From positions 1 through 64,000 of the forward strand of contig JAOTVA010000006.1 of assembly GCA_029863645.1 (NCBI GenBank): 64,000 bases of DNA, given 5' to 3'. The notes under the pieces are model-generated. The model saw only the letters and a list, made by a program, of their open reading frames with translations. It was not told the DNA's origin and searched no databases. The stretch's first letter is position 1. Each line of letters opens with the position of its first letter. Positions 34,760 to 45,641 of the stretch are shown in pieces. The stretch is from Gemmatimonadota bacterium (GTDB taxonomy: Bacteria; Gemmatimonadota; Gemmatimonadetes; Longimicrobiales; Gaopeijiaceae). A program made the position numbers and the translations under genes.

Positions 34760-37021
34760 CTACCGCGCGAGCACGCGGACCACGCTGTCGATCGCGTCAC
34801 GCATTTCCTCGGCCGGGAGTCCGGAGCCGTTGGAGAGGATCGAGAAGATCACGTCAGTGCCGTCCTCCCGTACGAGATAACCTGACAAAGAGTTCACGTT
34901 CGAGATGGATCCGGTCTTGGCGAACACTCGACCCTCGAGGCCCGCGAGGCGTTCCTCGAGGGTCGAATCGAACTCGCCCGGCTCGGCCATCGCCGAGCGA
35001 TACGAAGCCGCGTCGTCCCGAGCGTCCATGTACCGCAGAACCCGCACGATCGCCCGTGGTGTTACCAAGTTGTACGCGGAGAGGCCGGAGCCGTCTCGCG
35101 CGGAGACGTCCAAGCTGTCGACGCCGACCTCTTCCATCAGGAAGCGCTGGATCACGGCGACGCCCTCCTCCCAGCTGCCCCGTTCACCGCGCTCTGCGCC
35201 CAGTGTCAGTGTGAGTTGTTCCGCCATCCAGTTCTGACTCGGTCCCAGGACACCAGCGACCAGTTCGGAGAGGGGAGGAGACTCGAGCACCGCCACGAGG
35301 CGAGCTCCTGGACATTCACGCATCTTACCCGCTTCGCACCCGGGTGCGATCGGCTCTCCTGCGCCCCACTTCACCTCCCAACCACCCTCGATGATGACGC
35401 CCGCGCGTTCGATCGCGTTCGAGAAGGCCGCTCCCGCCTGGCGGACAGGGTCGCGCTGGGCGAAGGCGAGTGTGTCGGTAGCTCCGAGCGCTACGTGGCC
35501 CTCCAGGACGAGTCGCTTCGTCTCTGGGAGGTACCTGGCCGTGACTCGGGTGCTGCTGTCTGACACGGTCGTCGTCACGGCCGACTGCACATACCCCGCC
35601 GTGCCTACGGGCGACCAACTGACCGCAGCCGGCGAACCGACCGAGGGTCCCGACACCGCGATGACTTCCAGCTCCCCTTCGGCGATGGCGAACGCACCCC
35701 CGGTCGACCCGTACGCGTAAGCCAGGTCCTCGACCTCGCGAGTCGGCGCGACAGTCGCAGAGTCCCACGCCGCAACGTCGACGATCAGCGATCCCGTCAC
35801 ATGTCCGGGCCCACGCGCGCGCAGGCTGTCGGCGAGCGCAGCCAGGGCCGCGGTGTCGTTGTCCCAGTACCGCGCCGACAGCGAGGGATCTCCTGAGCCG
35901 ATCAGCACGAGGTCGCCATCGAGGTGACTCGAGTCGAACGGCCCGGTGGCCCATACCTCGGTGCGAAAGCGGTAGTCCGGGCCCAGAAGGGACCACGCCG
36001 CCGCAGTCACCAAGATCTTCTGATTCGACGCCGGCACGAACCATTGCTGACTGTTTCTGGCGTAGAGAGTCCGACCGGAGCGTGCGTCCGCCGCGAGCAG
36101 ACCGAAGTGGGCCCTGTCCATGGGCGATGCCTCGAGCACCGCATCGATCGCGCCGCGGTCAACGCGGGGTCCACCGACACCGAACGTCGCACAGCCGGAG
36201 GCGATGACGGCCCCCAGCGCGATCGAGGCGAGCCTGCCGAGGTGCTTTCGCGGCCGTCCGCGCTCGTCGCGTTCCGTGAACAGGACGTCGCGGACGCGGT
36301 CCATTCCACCGTCGGCCGAGACTTCGCGCGGGGTGAGCCCCGTCTGCCGCTTCATTGCTCGCGCCAAGGACGTAGCAGTGGAGTACCCGAGCGAGAACGC
36401 GACCTCTTCCACCGTCCGACCGTCGCGACTGAGCCGCGCGCCCGCCAGCAGGAGCCGGCCCCAGAGGAGCACGCGCGTGGGTCCCGGGAAACCAGCTTCC
36501 TCGAGGGCCTGCCGCAGGGTCCGGGGCGTGTGTCCCAGCGCGGCCGCCAGCTTCTCTACGCTCGTGTCGTTGCCGGCGTTCTCGACGGCCCACTCGATGG
36601 CATCTGGCCCGGGCGCGGCGTAGCGGCCCCTCAGGACACGCGCGATCCGAGCGGCGCGTGCGGTAGCGAGCGCGTCGTCGATGATGGACCGAACTCTGGC
36701 GTGCTGGAGCGAACCCGAAGGCAATATTCCGTCGACACCGATCTCGCCGAGGTCGAAGTATCCCTGGCCGTGCTGGACTTCGATGCAGGCTATGATCGCC
36801 AGCCCGGGGAAGCGGTCACGCAGACCCGCGATCTCTCGAGTCGCCGCGTCGCGGCTCGGGTGCTCCGCATCGACCAGGCATCCGTCGCACGATTCGCGAG
36901 TCAGGAGTCGGCCCAGCTCGTTCCATGTCGGGCACACGACGACCGTGTGGTCGGCGCTCAAGGCTCCCGACAGCCGCGCCGCCACCCGTGTATCCGCCTG
37001 AAGAATCGCCAATACCGCCAA
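34760..37021 (-). CDS. AraC-type regulator fused to PBP4-like D-Ala-D-Ala carboxypeptidase (S13)
   Basis: A 753-residue protein in one uninterrupted frame from TTG 37021 (GGGAAAG upstream). Residues 1-120 resemble a response-regulator receiver, with Asp51 in CLVDAEHP at the usual phosphosite. Residues about 140-238 are an AraC DNA-binding domain with both helix-turn-helices (VEKLAAALGHTPRTLRQALE; VEEVAFSLGYSTATSLARAM). Residues 263-277 are a short hydrophobic segment ending in SGC, like a lipobox or membrane anchor. Residues about 285-753 are a penicillin-binding protein 4-type domain with all catalytic motifs: Ser332-x-x-Lys335, Ser595-Gln-Asn597 and Lys702-Thr-Gly704. A cytoplasmic regulator is thus joined to a periplasmic peptidoglycan enzyme. 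An internal ATG at 36304 could also yield a separate PBP4 lipoprotein. Confidence 0.8.
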   Translation of the reverse strand: MAVLAILQADTRVAARLSGALSADHTVVVCPTWNELGRLLTRESCDGCLVDAEHPSRDAATREIAGLRDRFPGLAIIACIEVQHGQGYFDLGEIGVDGILPSGSLQHARVRSIIDDALATARAARIARVLRGRYAAPGPDAIEWAVENAGNDTSVEKLAAALGHTPRTLRQALEEAGFPGPTRVLLWGRLLLAGARLSRDGRTVEEVAFSLGYSTATSLARAMKRQTGLTPREVSADGGMDRVRDVLFTERDERGRPRKHLGRLASIALGAVIASGCATFGVGGPRVDRGAIDAVLEASPMDRAHFGLLAADARSGRTLYARNSQQWFVPASNQKILVTAAAWSLLGPDYRFRTEVWATGPFDSSHLDGDLVLIGSGDPSLSARYWDNDTAALAALADSLRARGPGHVTGSLIVDVAAWDSATVAPTREVEDLAYAYGSTGGAFAIAEGELEVIAVSGPSVGSPAAVSWSPVGTAGYVQSAVTTTVSDSSTRVTARYLPETKRLVLEGHVALGATDTLAFAQRDPVRQAGAAFSNAIERAGVIIEGGWEVKWGAGEPIAPGCEAGKMRECPGARLVAVLESPPLSELVAGVLGPSQNWMAEQLTLTLGAERGERGSWEEGVAVIQRFLMEEVGVDSLDVSARDGSGLSAYNLVTPRAIVRVLRYMDARDDAASYRSAMAEPGEFDSTLEERLAGLEGRVFAKTGSISNVNSLSGYLVREDGTDVIFSILSNGSGLPAEEMRDAIDSVVRVLAR

Positions 37022-37142
37022 TTTCTTTCCCGACGAGGACGCGTTCTCGCAGAGGGTCCGTCGGTTTCACTGGCCCGTGGCGAGCCGTGCCGAACCGAAC
37101 TGCCAGCGAAGATGCCCGGCCGGACACCGCAACTGCAAGCAA

Positions 37143-37466
37143 TTAGTCGAGCGCTTCCAACTTGACCGCGGTGCCGTAGCACAGCATTTCGGCCGCTCCT
37201 TGCATCACCTCGGAGGTCTGGAAGCGCACCACGACGACGGCGTCGGCACCGAGCGCCTGCGCTTCCTCGATCATGCGGTCGATCGCCTGTTCTCGAGCCT
37301 CAGCAAGCATTTTCGTGTATTCCTTCACCTCACCGCCGGCGATGTTGCGCAGGTGGGCGGCGATGTCGCTCCCTAGGTGCCTCGCGCGGACCGAACTCCC
37401 CCTGACCAACCCCAGCGTTTCCGTGATGCGACTGCCGAAGACGTCCGGCGAGGTGACCACGATCAT
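37143..37466 (-). CDS. YbjQ/UPF0145 family protein
   Basis: A 107-residue protein of the widespread YbjQ family, which forms homo-pentamers of unknown function. Diagnostic stretches are ETLGLVRGSSVRARHLG, EYTKMLAEAREQAIDRMIEE and GADAVVVVRF. ATG 37466 overlaps the stop of the anti-sigma gene (ATGA), so it is the third gene of the sigma-factor operon. Its presence there suggests an envelope or stress role, but this is inference. Confidence 0.85.
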   Translation of the reverse strand: MIVVTSPDVFGSRITETLGLVRGSSVRARHLGSDIAAHLRNIAGGEVKEYTKMLAEAREQAIDRMIEEAQALGADAVVVVRFQTSEVMQGAAEMLCYGTAVKLEALD

Positions 37467-37885
37467 CGGTGGACGTCCCGATACGGGTCGTTCTGCCACT
37501 CTCGGTAACGCTCCCAAATGACCGAGGCCAGCAAAGTCAGAATCCCGATGGCGATGGCGCCGGTCGCGAGCTTCTCCCAAGGATTAGTAGGCGCAGTTGC
37601 CAAGACGTAGGCGCCATAACTCGTCCAGGCGGTCGCGCCCATAGCCAAGAGGATCCACCCGATCGGGCGCGTGACTCGTTGGTTCACCCGGTCCCACACC
37701 GACTCTCGGTACTGGGCGGGGTGGAAGCTCAGCTGCTGGAAGTCGGACTTGAGTGCCCGGAAGATCGCGAGCTCGCGTCGCAGCTCGGTCGAGGCGGCCA
37801 ACTCGGCGTCTACCTTCGCGCGCTCCTCGGGCGCCATCTCGCCGTCGAGGTACCGCATGAGGTCGTCGGACGAGACCGGGGGCAT
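37463..37885 (-). CDS. Putative anti-sigma factor, two-helix membrane protein
   Basis: A 140-residue protein directly after the ECF sigma gene (start ATG 37885 sharing one base with its stop; GTG 37888 is an alternative). Residues 1-60 form an anti-sigma-like helical head: SSDDLMRYLDGEMAPEERAKVDAELAAS, as in the MucA/RsgI-type N-termini. The His-x3-Cys-x2-Cys zinc site of ZAS anti-sigma factors is absent. Two membrane segments follow (about 81-99 and 108-124), with a basic tail. It probably holds the sigma factor at the membrane until a signal releases it. Confidence 0.72.
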   Translation of the reverse strand: MPPVSSDDLMRYLDGEMAPEERAKVDAELAASTELRRELAIFRALKSDFQQLSFHPAQYRESVWDRVNQRVTRPIGWILLAMGATAWTSYGAYVLATAPTNPWEKLATGAIAIGILTLLASVIWERYREWQNDPYRDVHR

Positions 37886-38454
37886 CACTGGGGAAACTCC
37901 GGGTTCATCTCGACGAGCGCGTCGCGCAGTGCATGCCGGGCGTGGTACAGCCGGCTGGCGACGGTTCCTTCCGGAATCTCGAGGATCTGAGCGATCTCGG
38001 TGTAACGAAACCCTTCCAGCTCCTTGAGAACGAGAATCTCTCGGTGCTCCGTGCCGATGCGCTCCAGGCCTTGCCACAGCATCTCGCGGGCTGCGCTGCG
38101 CTCGTGGGAGCGCTCCGGGCCGCGCTCTCGATCGGCAGGCCTGTGGTCGAGCTTTTCGTCTAGTGCTTCCACTTTGAACTTCGCCTTTCGGCTGCGCAGC
38201 AAGTCACGGCATTGGTTCCGCAGAATCTGGAAGAACCAGGGGCCGAACGGCTTTTGCAGGTCGAACCGATGCAGGGTGTCGAATGTCTTGATGAACGCTT
38301 CTTGCAGCGCGTCCTCGGCGTCTTCGTTGTTTCCCATCATTGCTACGGCCAGCCGGAGGCCCGCCGGCTCGTAGGCCCGCACCAAGGGCTCGTAGAAGCG
38401 GGCATCCCCTGCCTTGCACTTCCGAATCAGTTGTCGCTCCAAGTCCGGCTGCAA
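37885..38454 (-). CDS. ECF-type RNA polymerase sigma factor
   Basis: A 189-residue sigma-70 family factor with regions 2 and 4 only. Region 2 shows YEPAGLRLAVAMMGNNEDAEDALQEAFIKTFDTLHRF and PFGPWFFQILRNQCRDLLR; region 4 shows HREILVLKELEGFRYTEIAQILEIPEGTVASRLYHARHAL. I moved the start from GTG 38475 to TTG 38454 because AAAGGA sits 6 nt before it and the shorter N-terminus fits the family. A TATAAG at 38514-38519 is a possible -10 element within the 65-nt gap upstream. The linker between regions is long and acidic/basic (EALDEKLDHRPADRERG). Target promoters are unknown. Confidence 0.9.
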   Translation of the reverse strand: MQPDLERQLIRKCKAGDARFYEPLVRAYEPAGLRLAVAMMGNNEDAEDALQEAFIKTFDTLHRFDLQKPFGPWFFQILRNQCRDLLRSRKAKFKVEALDEKLDHRPADRERGPERSHERSAAREMLWQGLERIGTEHREILVLKELEGFRYTEIAQILEIPEGTVASRLYHARHALRDALVEMNPEFPQ

Positions 38455-38540
38455 TCGTTGTCCTTTCAGAGCCACCTGTCGCGGACGACAGAAGCGCCGA
38501 CGGTGCTCTCGAGCTTATACGGGAGCGGCGGATGGTTTCT

Positions 38541-39722
38541 TCACGTTCGCAGGATGTCGCGCAGTGCGTCGATCACCTCGTCCACCTCGGCCTCCGAGTT
38601 GTAGTAGTGCGGGGAGATGCGCAGTGCGCCATCGACCCCCTTCTCTCCGTAGTCGATGACGGCGTCGATGGCGGTCTGAGACGACGTGTTGATCCCTCTC
38701 TCCCGGAGCGCTTGGCCCAGGGCGGCCGTCTGCCAACCAATGGCGGACACCGTAACCGTGGCGCCGAGCTCGCCGCCCCGGTCCAGCACCGTGACGCCCC
38801 CGATCTCGGCCAACCCGGTGCGAAGCATGGTTGCGAGGGTGCGCGCCCGATCACGAATCGACGCCAGGCCGATGTCGGTCGCGTATGAAGCTGCTGCGCC
38901 CATCCCTAGCACCAAGCCCCAGGCGAACTCCCAGGACTCGAAGCGACGTGCATCGGGCGCCGGCTGGTATAGATCCTCGGCGATCCAGTCGGCGCCACGC
39001 ATGTCCAGGAAGAGCGGCTCGAGATCGGAGGCCAGAATACGGTCCGACACGTACAGAAAGCCCACGCCCCTGGGTCCCCGCATGTACTTCCGCGCCGTCC
39101 CTGACAGGAAGTCGCAGCCGATCTGTTCGGCGTCGATAGGCATCTGCCCGACGGACTGGCACCCGTCCACCAGGTACAGTATGTCTCGCGCTCGACACAT
39201 CGCGCCGACGCTCGATACGTCCTGAATCAGTCCCGAGTTGCTCGGTGCGTGCGTCACGGCCACCAGCTTCGGACGCCTTCGATGGATGATGGCCTCCATG
39301 GAGTGGAGGTCCACCCCGCCCTCCGGGGCGTCCTCGGCCCGCACGACTTCCACGCCGTAGCGGTGCTGCAGCGAGAGATAGGCGATCTGGTTGGACACGT
39401 AGTCCGCGCGCGTGGTGGCGATGACGTCGCCCGGGTCGAGCTTGACCGAGGAAAGGGCTGCCGCGAACGCCGCGGTGGCGTGCGGCATGAACGCGACCTG
39501 TTCGGCCGTCGCGCCCAGCAGAGTGCCAAGCGCCGCCCGCGATGATTCGATGCGATCCCTGGCCTCGGCTTCGGCTTCGTAACCGCCGATCTCGATCTCT
39601 CGCTCGAAGTGGCCCATGAGCGCCTGCACGACGGGGCGCGGCATGAGCGAGGCGCCCGCGTTGTTCAGGTGGATCCGATGTTCGCAACCGGGCGTGTCGG
39701 CTCTTAGCGACGCGAGATCCAC
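38541..39722 (-). CDS. Class V aminotransferase-fold PLP enzyme
   Basis: A 393-residue fold-type I PLP enzyme. The PLP Lys lies in SGTARKYMRGPRGVGFLYV, the cofactor-binding Asp in YLVDGCQSVGQ and the His in AVTHAPSNSGLIQD; the N-terminus HRIHLNNAGASLMPRPVVQAL is the typical class V opening. It resembles isopenicillin-N-epimerase-like and EgtE-like enzymes rather than SufS, since no persulfide Cys loop is present. Reaction unknown. The start is GTG 39722 with GAGGA 8 nt upstream. It lies upstream of the sigma operon on the same strand. Confidence 0.78.
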   Translation of the reverse strand: MDLASLRADTPGCEHRIHLNNAGASLMPRPVVQALMGHFEREIEIGGYEAEAEARDRIESSRAALGTLLGATAEQVAFMPHATAAFAAALSSVKLDPGDVIATTRADYVSNQIAYLSLQHRYGVEVVRAEDAPEGGVDLHSMEAIIHRRRPKLVAVTHAPSNSGLIQDVSSVGAMCRARDILYLVDGCQSVGQMPIDAEQIGCDFLSGTARKYMRGPRGVGFLYVSDRILASDLEPLFLDMRGADWIAEDLYQPAPDARRFESWEFAWGLVLGMGAAASYATDIGLASIRDRARTLATMLRTGLAEIGGVTVLDRGGELGATVTVSAIGWQTAALGQALRERGINTSSQTAIDAVIDYGEKGVDGALRISPHYYNSEAEVDEVIDALRDILRT

Positions 39723-39825
39723 TATGCGTTCCTCTTCGGCGGCTGCGCGACCCGTCGGAACGACGGATGTGGAAGGGTGTGGGGGCTCTGTGTCCCGCTC
39801 AAGGGGGCATTGGCTCCGGCCCTAG

Positions 39826-41954
<2,129 letters not shown>

Positions 41955-41955
<1 letters not shown>

Positions 41956-43718
41956 TGGAGAACCTCGACATCGCCCGCACGCTGACGCTCCTGGCGGACC
42001 TCCTCGAGATTCAGGGGGCCAACCCGTTCCGGATTCGGGCCTACCGAACCGCAGTGAATACGGTGAACGGGCTCAGCAAGCCGCTGCACTCAATGGTCGA
42101 AGCGGGCGAGGACCTCACGGCACTGCCTGGCGTCGGCAAGAACGTGGCCTCTCATATAGTCGAGCTGCTCGGGACCGGAACCATCGGGCGCCTCGAGGAA
42201 GTGGAGGCCGAAATTCCTCGAACGCTTGCCGAGTTGATGGCGCTGGACGGGGTGGGTCCGAAGAAGGCGAAGAGGCTCTTCGATGAGCTGGGCGTGCGTA
42301 CGGTCCAGGACCTCGACGACGCGTTGGAGGCGAAGAAGGTCGAGGGGCTGGAGGGCTTCGGCGTGCGGAGCGCGGAGAAGATCCGGGTCGCGATCGCGGA
42401 GCATCGCCAACACACAGGCCGCTTTCGCATCGACGAAGTGGAGAAGTTGATCGCGGGCTTGCTCTCGCATGTCGCCGATGCGCCCGGAGCCGAACGGGTC
42501 GAGGTCGCGGGGAGTCTGCGGCGAAGGAAAGAGACGATCGGGGACGTCGACATCCTGGTGCAATGCAGAGGCGACGGGACTCCTGTCACCGAGCATTTCG
42601 TGGCGTTCGAGGGCGCGGCGCGAGCCGAATCAGCCGGGCCCACGAAGGGGAGCATCGTGCTCCACTCGGGCCTGCAGGTGGATCTGAGGGTCGTACCGCC
42701 CGCGTCGTTCGGTGCTGCGCTCGTGTACTTCACCGGCTCCAAGGATCACAACGTGGCCATCCGAACCCGCGCGGTACGGGAGCGCCTACGTGTGAACGAA
42801 TGGGGAGTCTTTCGTGTGCCCGAGGGCGTCGATCCGGAGACGCTCGGCAAGGATGAGGGCGAACGTCTCGCAGGCGAGACCGAGGAGGGCGTCTACGAGT
42901 CGTTGGGCATGCGTTGGGTGCCGCCTGTTCTGCGCGAGAGTCGAGGCGAGATCGAGGCAAGCCGCGAGGGCACCCTCCCTCGTCTCGTGGAGCTGGGCGA
43001 CATCAGGGGTGACCTGCAGATGCACTCGACGTGGAGCGACGGGAATACGTCCATCGAGGAGATGGCCCGCGCCTGCGCTGGACTCGGCTACGAGTACCTT
43101 GCCGTGACGGACCACAGCCAGGCGATGGCGATGGTGCAAGGGCTCACACCCGAGCGGGCGCGTGCCCAGTGGGAAGAGGTCGCCGAGGTGCGAAAGTTGG
43201 TCCCGGAGATCGAGATCCTCACGAGCGCCGAGGTGGATATCCTCAAGCACGGCGAGCTCGATCTGCCGGACGACATTCTCGACGTTTTGGACCTGGTCGT
43301 AATCTCGGTGCACTCGCTCATGGATCAGGACCGGAAGACCATGACCGACAGGGTGCTACGCGCGATGGCGCATCCCTCGGTCGATATATTGGCTCACCCC
43401 ACCGGTCGGAGGATCAACCGACGAGAACCCTTCGAGCTCGACGTCGAGGCCGTGCTCGAGGCAGCGGCGGAACACTCCGTAGCCGTGGAGCTCAATGCCA
43501 ACCCGAGGCGGCTCGACTTGAACGAAGTGCACGTGCACCGCGCGAAGGATCTCGGCGTCCCGGTCGTGATCAGCACCGATGCGCACTCACCGGCAGGGCT
43601 TATGGATATGCGGTTCGGGGTGGACCAGGCCCGCCGGGGTTGGCTGGAAGCATCGGATGTCTTGAACACGCGGCCGCTCTCCGAGTTCAGGGCATGGCTC
43701 GGCCGGCGCTCGTCGTGA
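41955..43718 (+). CDS. polX: PolX family DNA polymerase/3'-5' exonuclease
   Basis: A 587-residue bacterial PolX, a repair polymerase with gap-filling and PHP-domain exonuclease activity. Helix-hairpin-helix motifs (LPGVGKNVASHI, LDGVGPKKAKRL) precede the nucleotidyltransferase core with GSLRRRKETIGDVDILV and its catalytic Asp pair, then VDLRVV and FTGSKDHN. The PHP domain (about residues 345-580) carries DLQMHSTWSDG, VTDHS, HPTGRR and STDAHS metal ligands. The full-length layout is normal. Its ATG overlaps the ligA stop by 1 nt (TGATG), so ligase and gap-filling polymerase are translated together. Confidence 0.93.
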
Positions 43719-43727
43719 GGAACTGAC

Positions 43728-44693
43728 GTGGCCGGGCTGACGCTCGACGTCTTGCTCCTGGTCTTCGGCATCGGCGTCCTCTACTTCGGGGCCGAGTGGT
43801 TGGTGCGGGGTTCCGCTCGACTGGCCGGATCGCTCGGCGTGAGCCCCATGGTAGTGGGCCTGACGGTCGTCTCATTCGGGACCTCTGCGCCGGAACTCGT
43901 CGTCGGCACCGTGGCGGCATGGGGCGGCAACCCTGATCTGGCTATCGGCAACGTGATGGGCTCGAACCTCGCCAACATCGGATTGATACTCGGCCTCACC
44001 AGCATCGTCCGTCCCCTCGATGTGCAGTCACGCGTCGTGTGGCGCGAGATGCCCATCATGTTCGGCATCACCTTGTTGCTATACCCCCTCGTTTGGGACC
44101 TGGAGCTCACAGGCAGTGACGGCTTCATCTTGCTCCTTTCCCTGCTCGGGTACCTGATCTTCGTGTTCCAGTCCGTCGGGAGTGAGACCCCAAGCGTGGT
44201 GGGCGAGTACGAAGACTTCATCAAGGCGGCGGGGGACGACCAGAGTCACCTTCATCTGTCCGACGTGGGCCTTGTGGTGGTGGGATCCGCAGGGCTCGTC
44301 CTGGGCGGTTATTGTATCGTCGAAGGCGCGGTGCAGGTCGCCGCGGCACTGGGAATTTCCCAGGTCGTCATCGGGCTCACCGTGGTTGCCGTGGGCACGT
44401 CGCTTCCCGAGCTGGCGACGTCCCTCGTCGCGGCGGCGCGACGAGAGTCGGACATTGCGGTTGGAAACGTGATTGGCTCGAACATCTTCAACGTTGCCGG
44501 GATCTTGGGCGTGGCCTCGTTGGTCGAGACGATCCCCATCCGTCCCGCGCTGCTAACCGAAGAGCTGCCGGTGCTCCTGCTCGTCTCGCTTCTCCTCTTT
44601 CCCGTGCTGCGAAGCGGATGGCGCATCCGACGCTGGGAAGGGGCGATCTTGGTGGCCGCATACGCTGCAGCGGGAATCTTCCTCCTTCGTTAG
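43728..44693 (+). CDS. Calcium/sodium (cation/proton) exchanger, YrbG-like
   Basis: A 321-residue inner-membrane CaCA-superfamily antiporter. Two internal repeats carry the alpha-repeat signatures: [26 protein letters not shown] and [17 protein letters not shown] in the first half, [20 protein letters not shown] and [16 protein letters not shown] in the second. The GTSxPEL motifs hold the acidic ion-binding residues. A short cytoplasmic loop separates the halves. The start is GTG 43728, 9 nt after the polX stop, so it may be on the same transcript. Ion specificity (Ca2+/Na+ or Ca2+/H+) is not determinable. Confidence 0.9.
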   Translation: MAGLTLDVLLLVFGIGVLYFGAEWLVRGSARLAGSLGVSPMVVGLTVVSFGTSAPELVVGTVAAWGGNPDLAIGNVMGSNLANIGLILGLTSIVRPLDVQSRVVWREMPIMFGITLLLYPLVWDLELTGSDGFILLLSLLGYLIFVFQSVGSETPSVVGEYEDFIKAAGDDQSHLHLSDVGLVVVGSAGLVLGGYCIVEGAVQVAAALGISQVVIGLTVVAVGTSLPELATSLVAAARRESDIAVGNVIGSNIFNVAGILGVASLVETIPIRPALLTEELPVLLLVSLLLFPVLRSGWRIRRWEGAILVAAYAAAGIFLLR

Positions 44694-44740
44694 CCGATCT
44701 CGTAGTTTTCCGCGGGTCACACAACAGGAGTGCTCAAGAC

Positions 44741-45637
44741 ATGCTGTCGATCGATCTGACGGGCAAGCGCGCCTTCGTGGCGGGCGTAGCCGACGACCGG
44801 GGGTACGGATGGGCGATCGTCCGGGCACTCGCCCAGGCGGGAGCGACCGTCTGCGTCGGCACCTGGCCACCCACGCTGAGGATTTTTACGAAGAGCCTCG
44901 AGCGCGGGAAGCTCGACATGTCGCTACCCGGCGGGGGCACGATCGAACTCGAGAAGATCTATCCGCTCGATGCGGTGTTCGACCTGCCCGAAGACGTCCC
45001 TGAGGACATCAGCTCGGACAAGCGATATGTCGAACTCACCGGCTACACGATTCAGGAAGTGGCCGATCAGCTGCGCACCGACTTCGGTGAGTCTTGCCTG
45101 GACATCATTGTTCACTCTCTCGCGAACGGGCCCGAAGTGCAAAACGATCTGTTGGATACGAGTAGGAGCGGATATCTTGCGGCCATCAGCGCGAGCGCGT
45201 ACTCGATGGTGAGCCTCCTGCAGCGGTTCGCTCCTTTGGTCCGCCCTGGAGGATCACTCGTATCGCTTTCCTATCTTGCCGCGGAGCGGGTCGTACCCGG
45301 CTACGGCGGAGGCATGAGCTCCGCGAAATCGGCCCTCGAGAGCGACACGCGGACGCTGGCCTGGGAGGCGGGTCGCAAGTACGGGATTCGCGTGAACACG
45401 ATCAGCGCAGGTCCTTTGGCGAGCCGAGCGGCCAAGGCCATCGGTACCATAGAGCGGATGGTCGACTACTACGTGCAGAACTCGCCACTGCCGGAGGCGA
45501 TCACGGCGGACGAGGTCGGTACTGTGGCGGCCTTTCTGTGCTCTCCACTCGCATCCGGCATCACCGGCGAGACGCTGCACGTAGACAAGGGCTACCACGC
45601 AATGGGGATGCAGGCGGACACGCCGCTTTCCGAGTGA
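44741..45637 (+). CDS. fabI: Enoyl-ACP reductase FabI, plant/chlamydial type
   Basis: A 298-residue NADH-dependent reductase for the last step of fatty-acid elongation. It resembles the plant and chlamydial type: there is a 30-40-residue insertion ([31 protein letters not shown]) after the first Rossmann strand, and the catalytic Tyr-Lys region reads [27 protein letters not shown]. The cofactor motif is [12 protein letters not shown], and [17 protein letters not shown] follows. Start ATG 44741, with GGAG about 11 nt upstream. The class III aminotransferase gene follows 4 nt later. Confidence 0.92.
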   Translation: MLSIDLTGKRAFVAGVADDRGYGWAIVRALAQAGATVCVGTWPPTLRIFTKSLERGKLDMSLPGGGTIELEKIYPLDAVFDLPEDVPEDISSDKRYVELTGYTIQEVADQLRTDFGESCLDIIVHSLANGPEVQNDLLDTSRSGYLAAISASAYSMVSLLQRFAPLVRPGGSLVSLSYLAAERVVPGYGGGMSSAKSALESDTRTLAWEAGRKYGIRVNTISAGPLASRAAKAIGTIERMVDYYVQNSPLPEAITADEVGTVAAFLCSPLASGITGETLHVDKGYHAMGMQADTPLSE

Positions 45638-45641
45638 GTCT

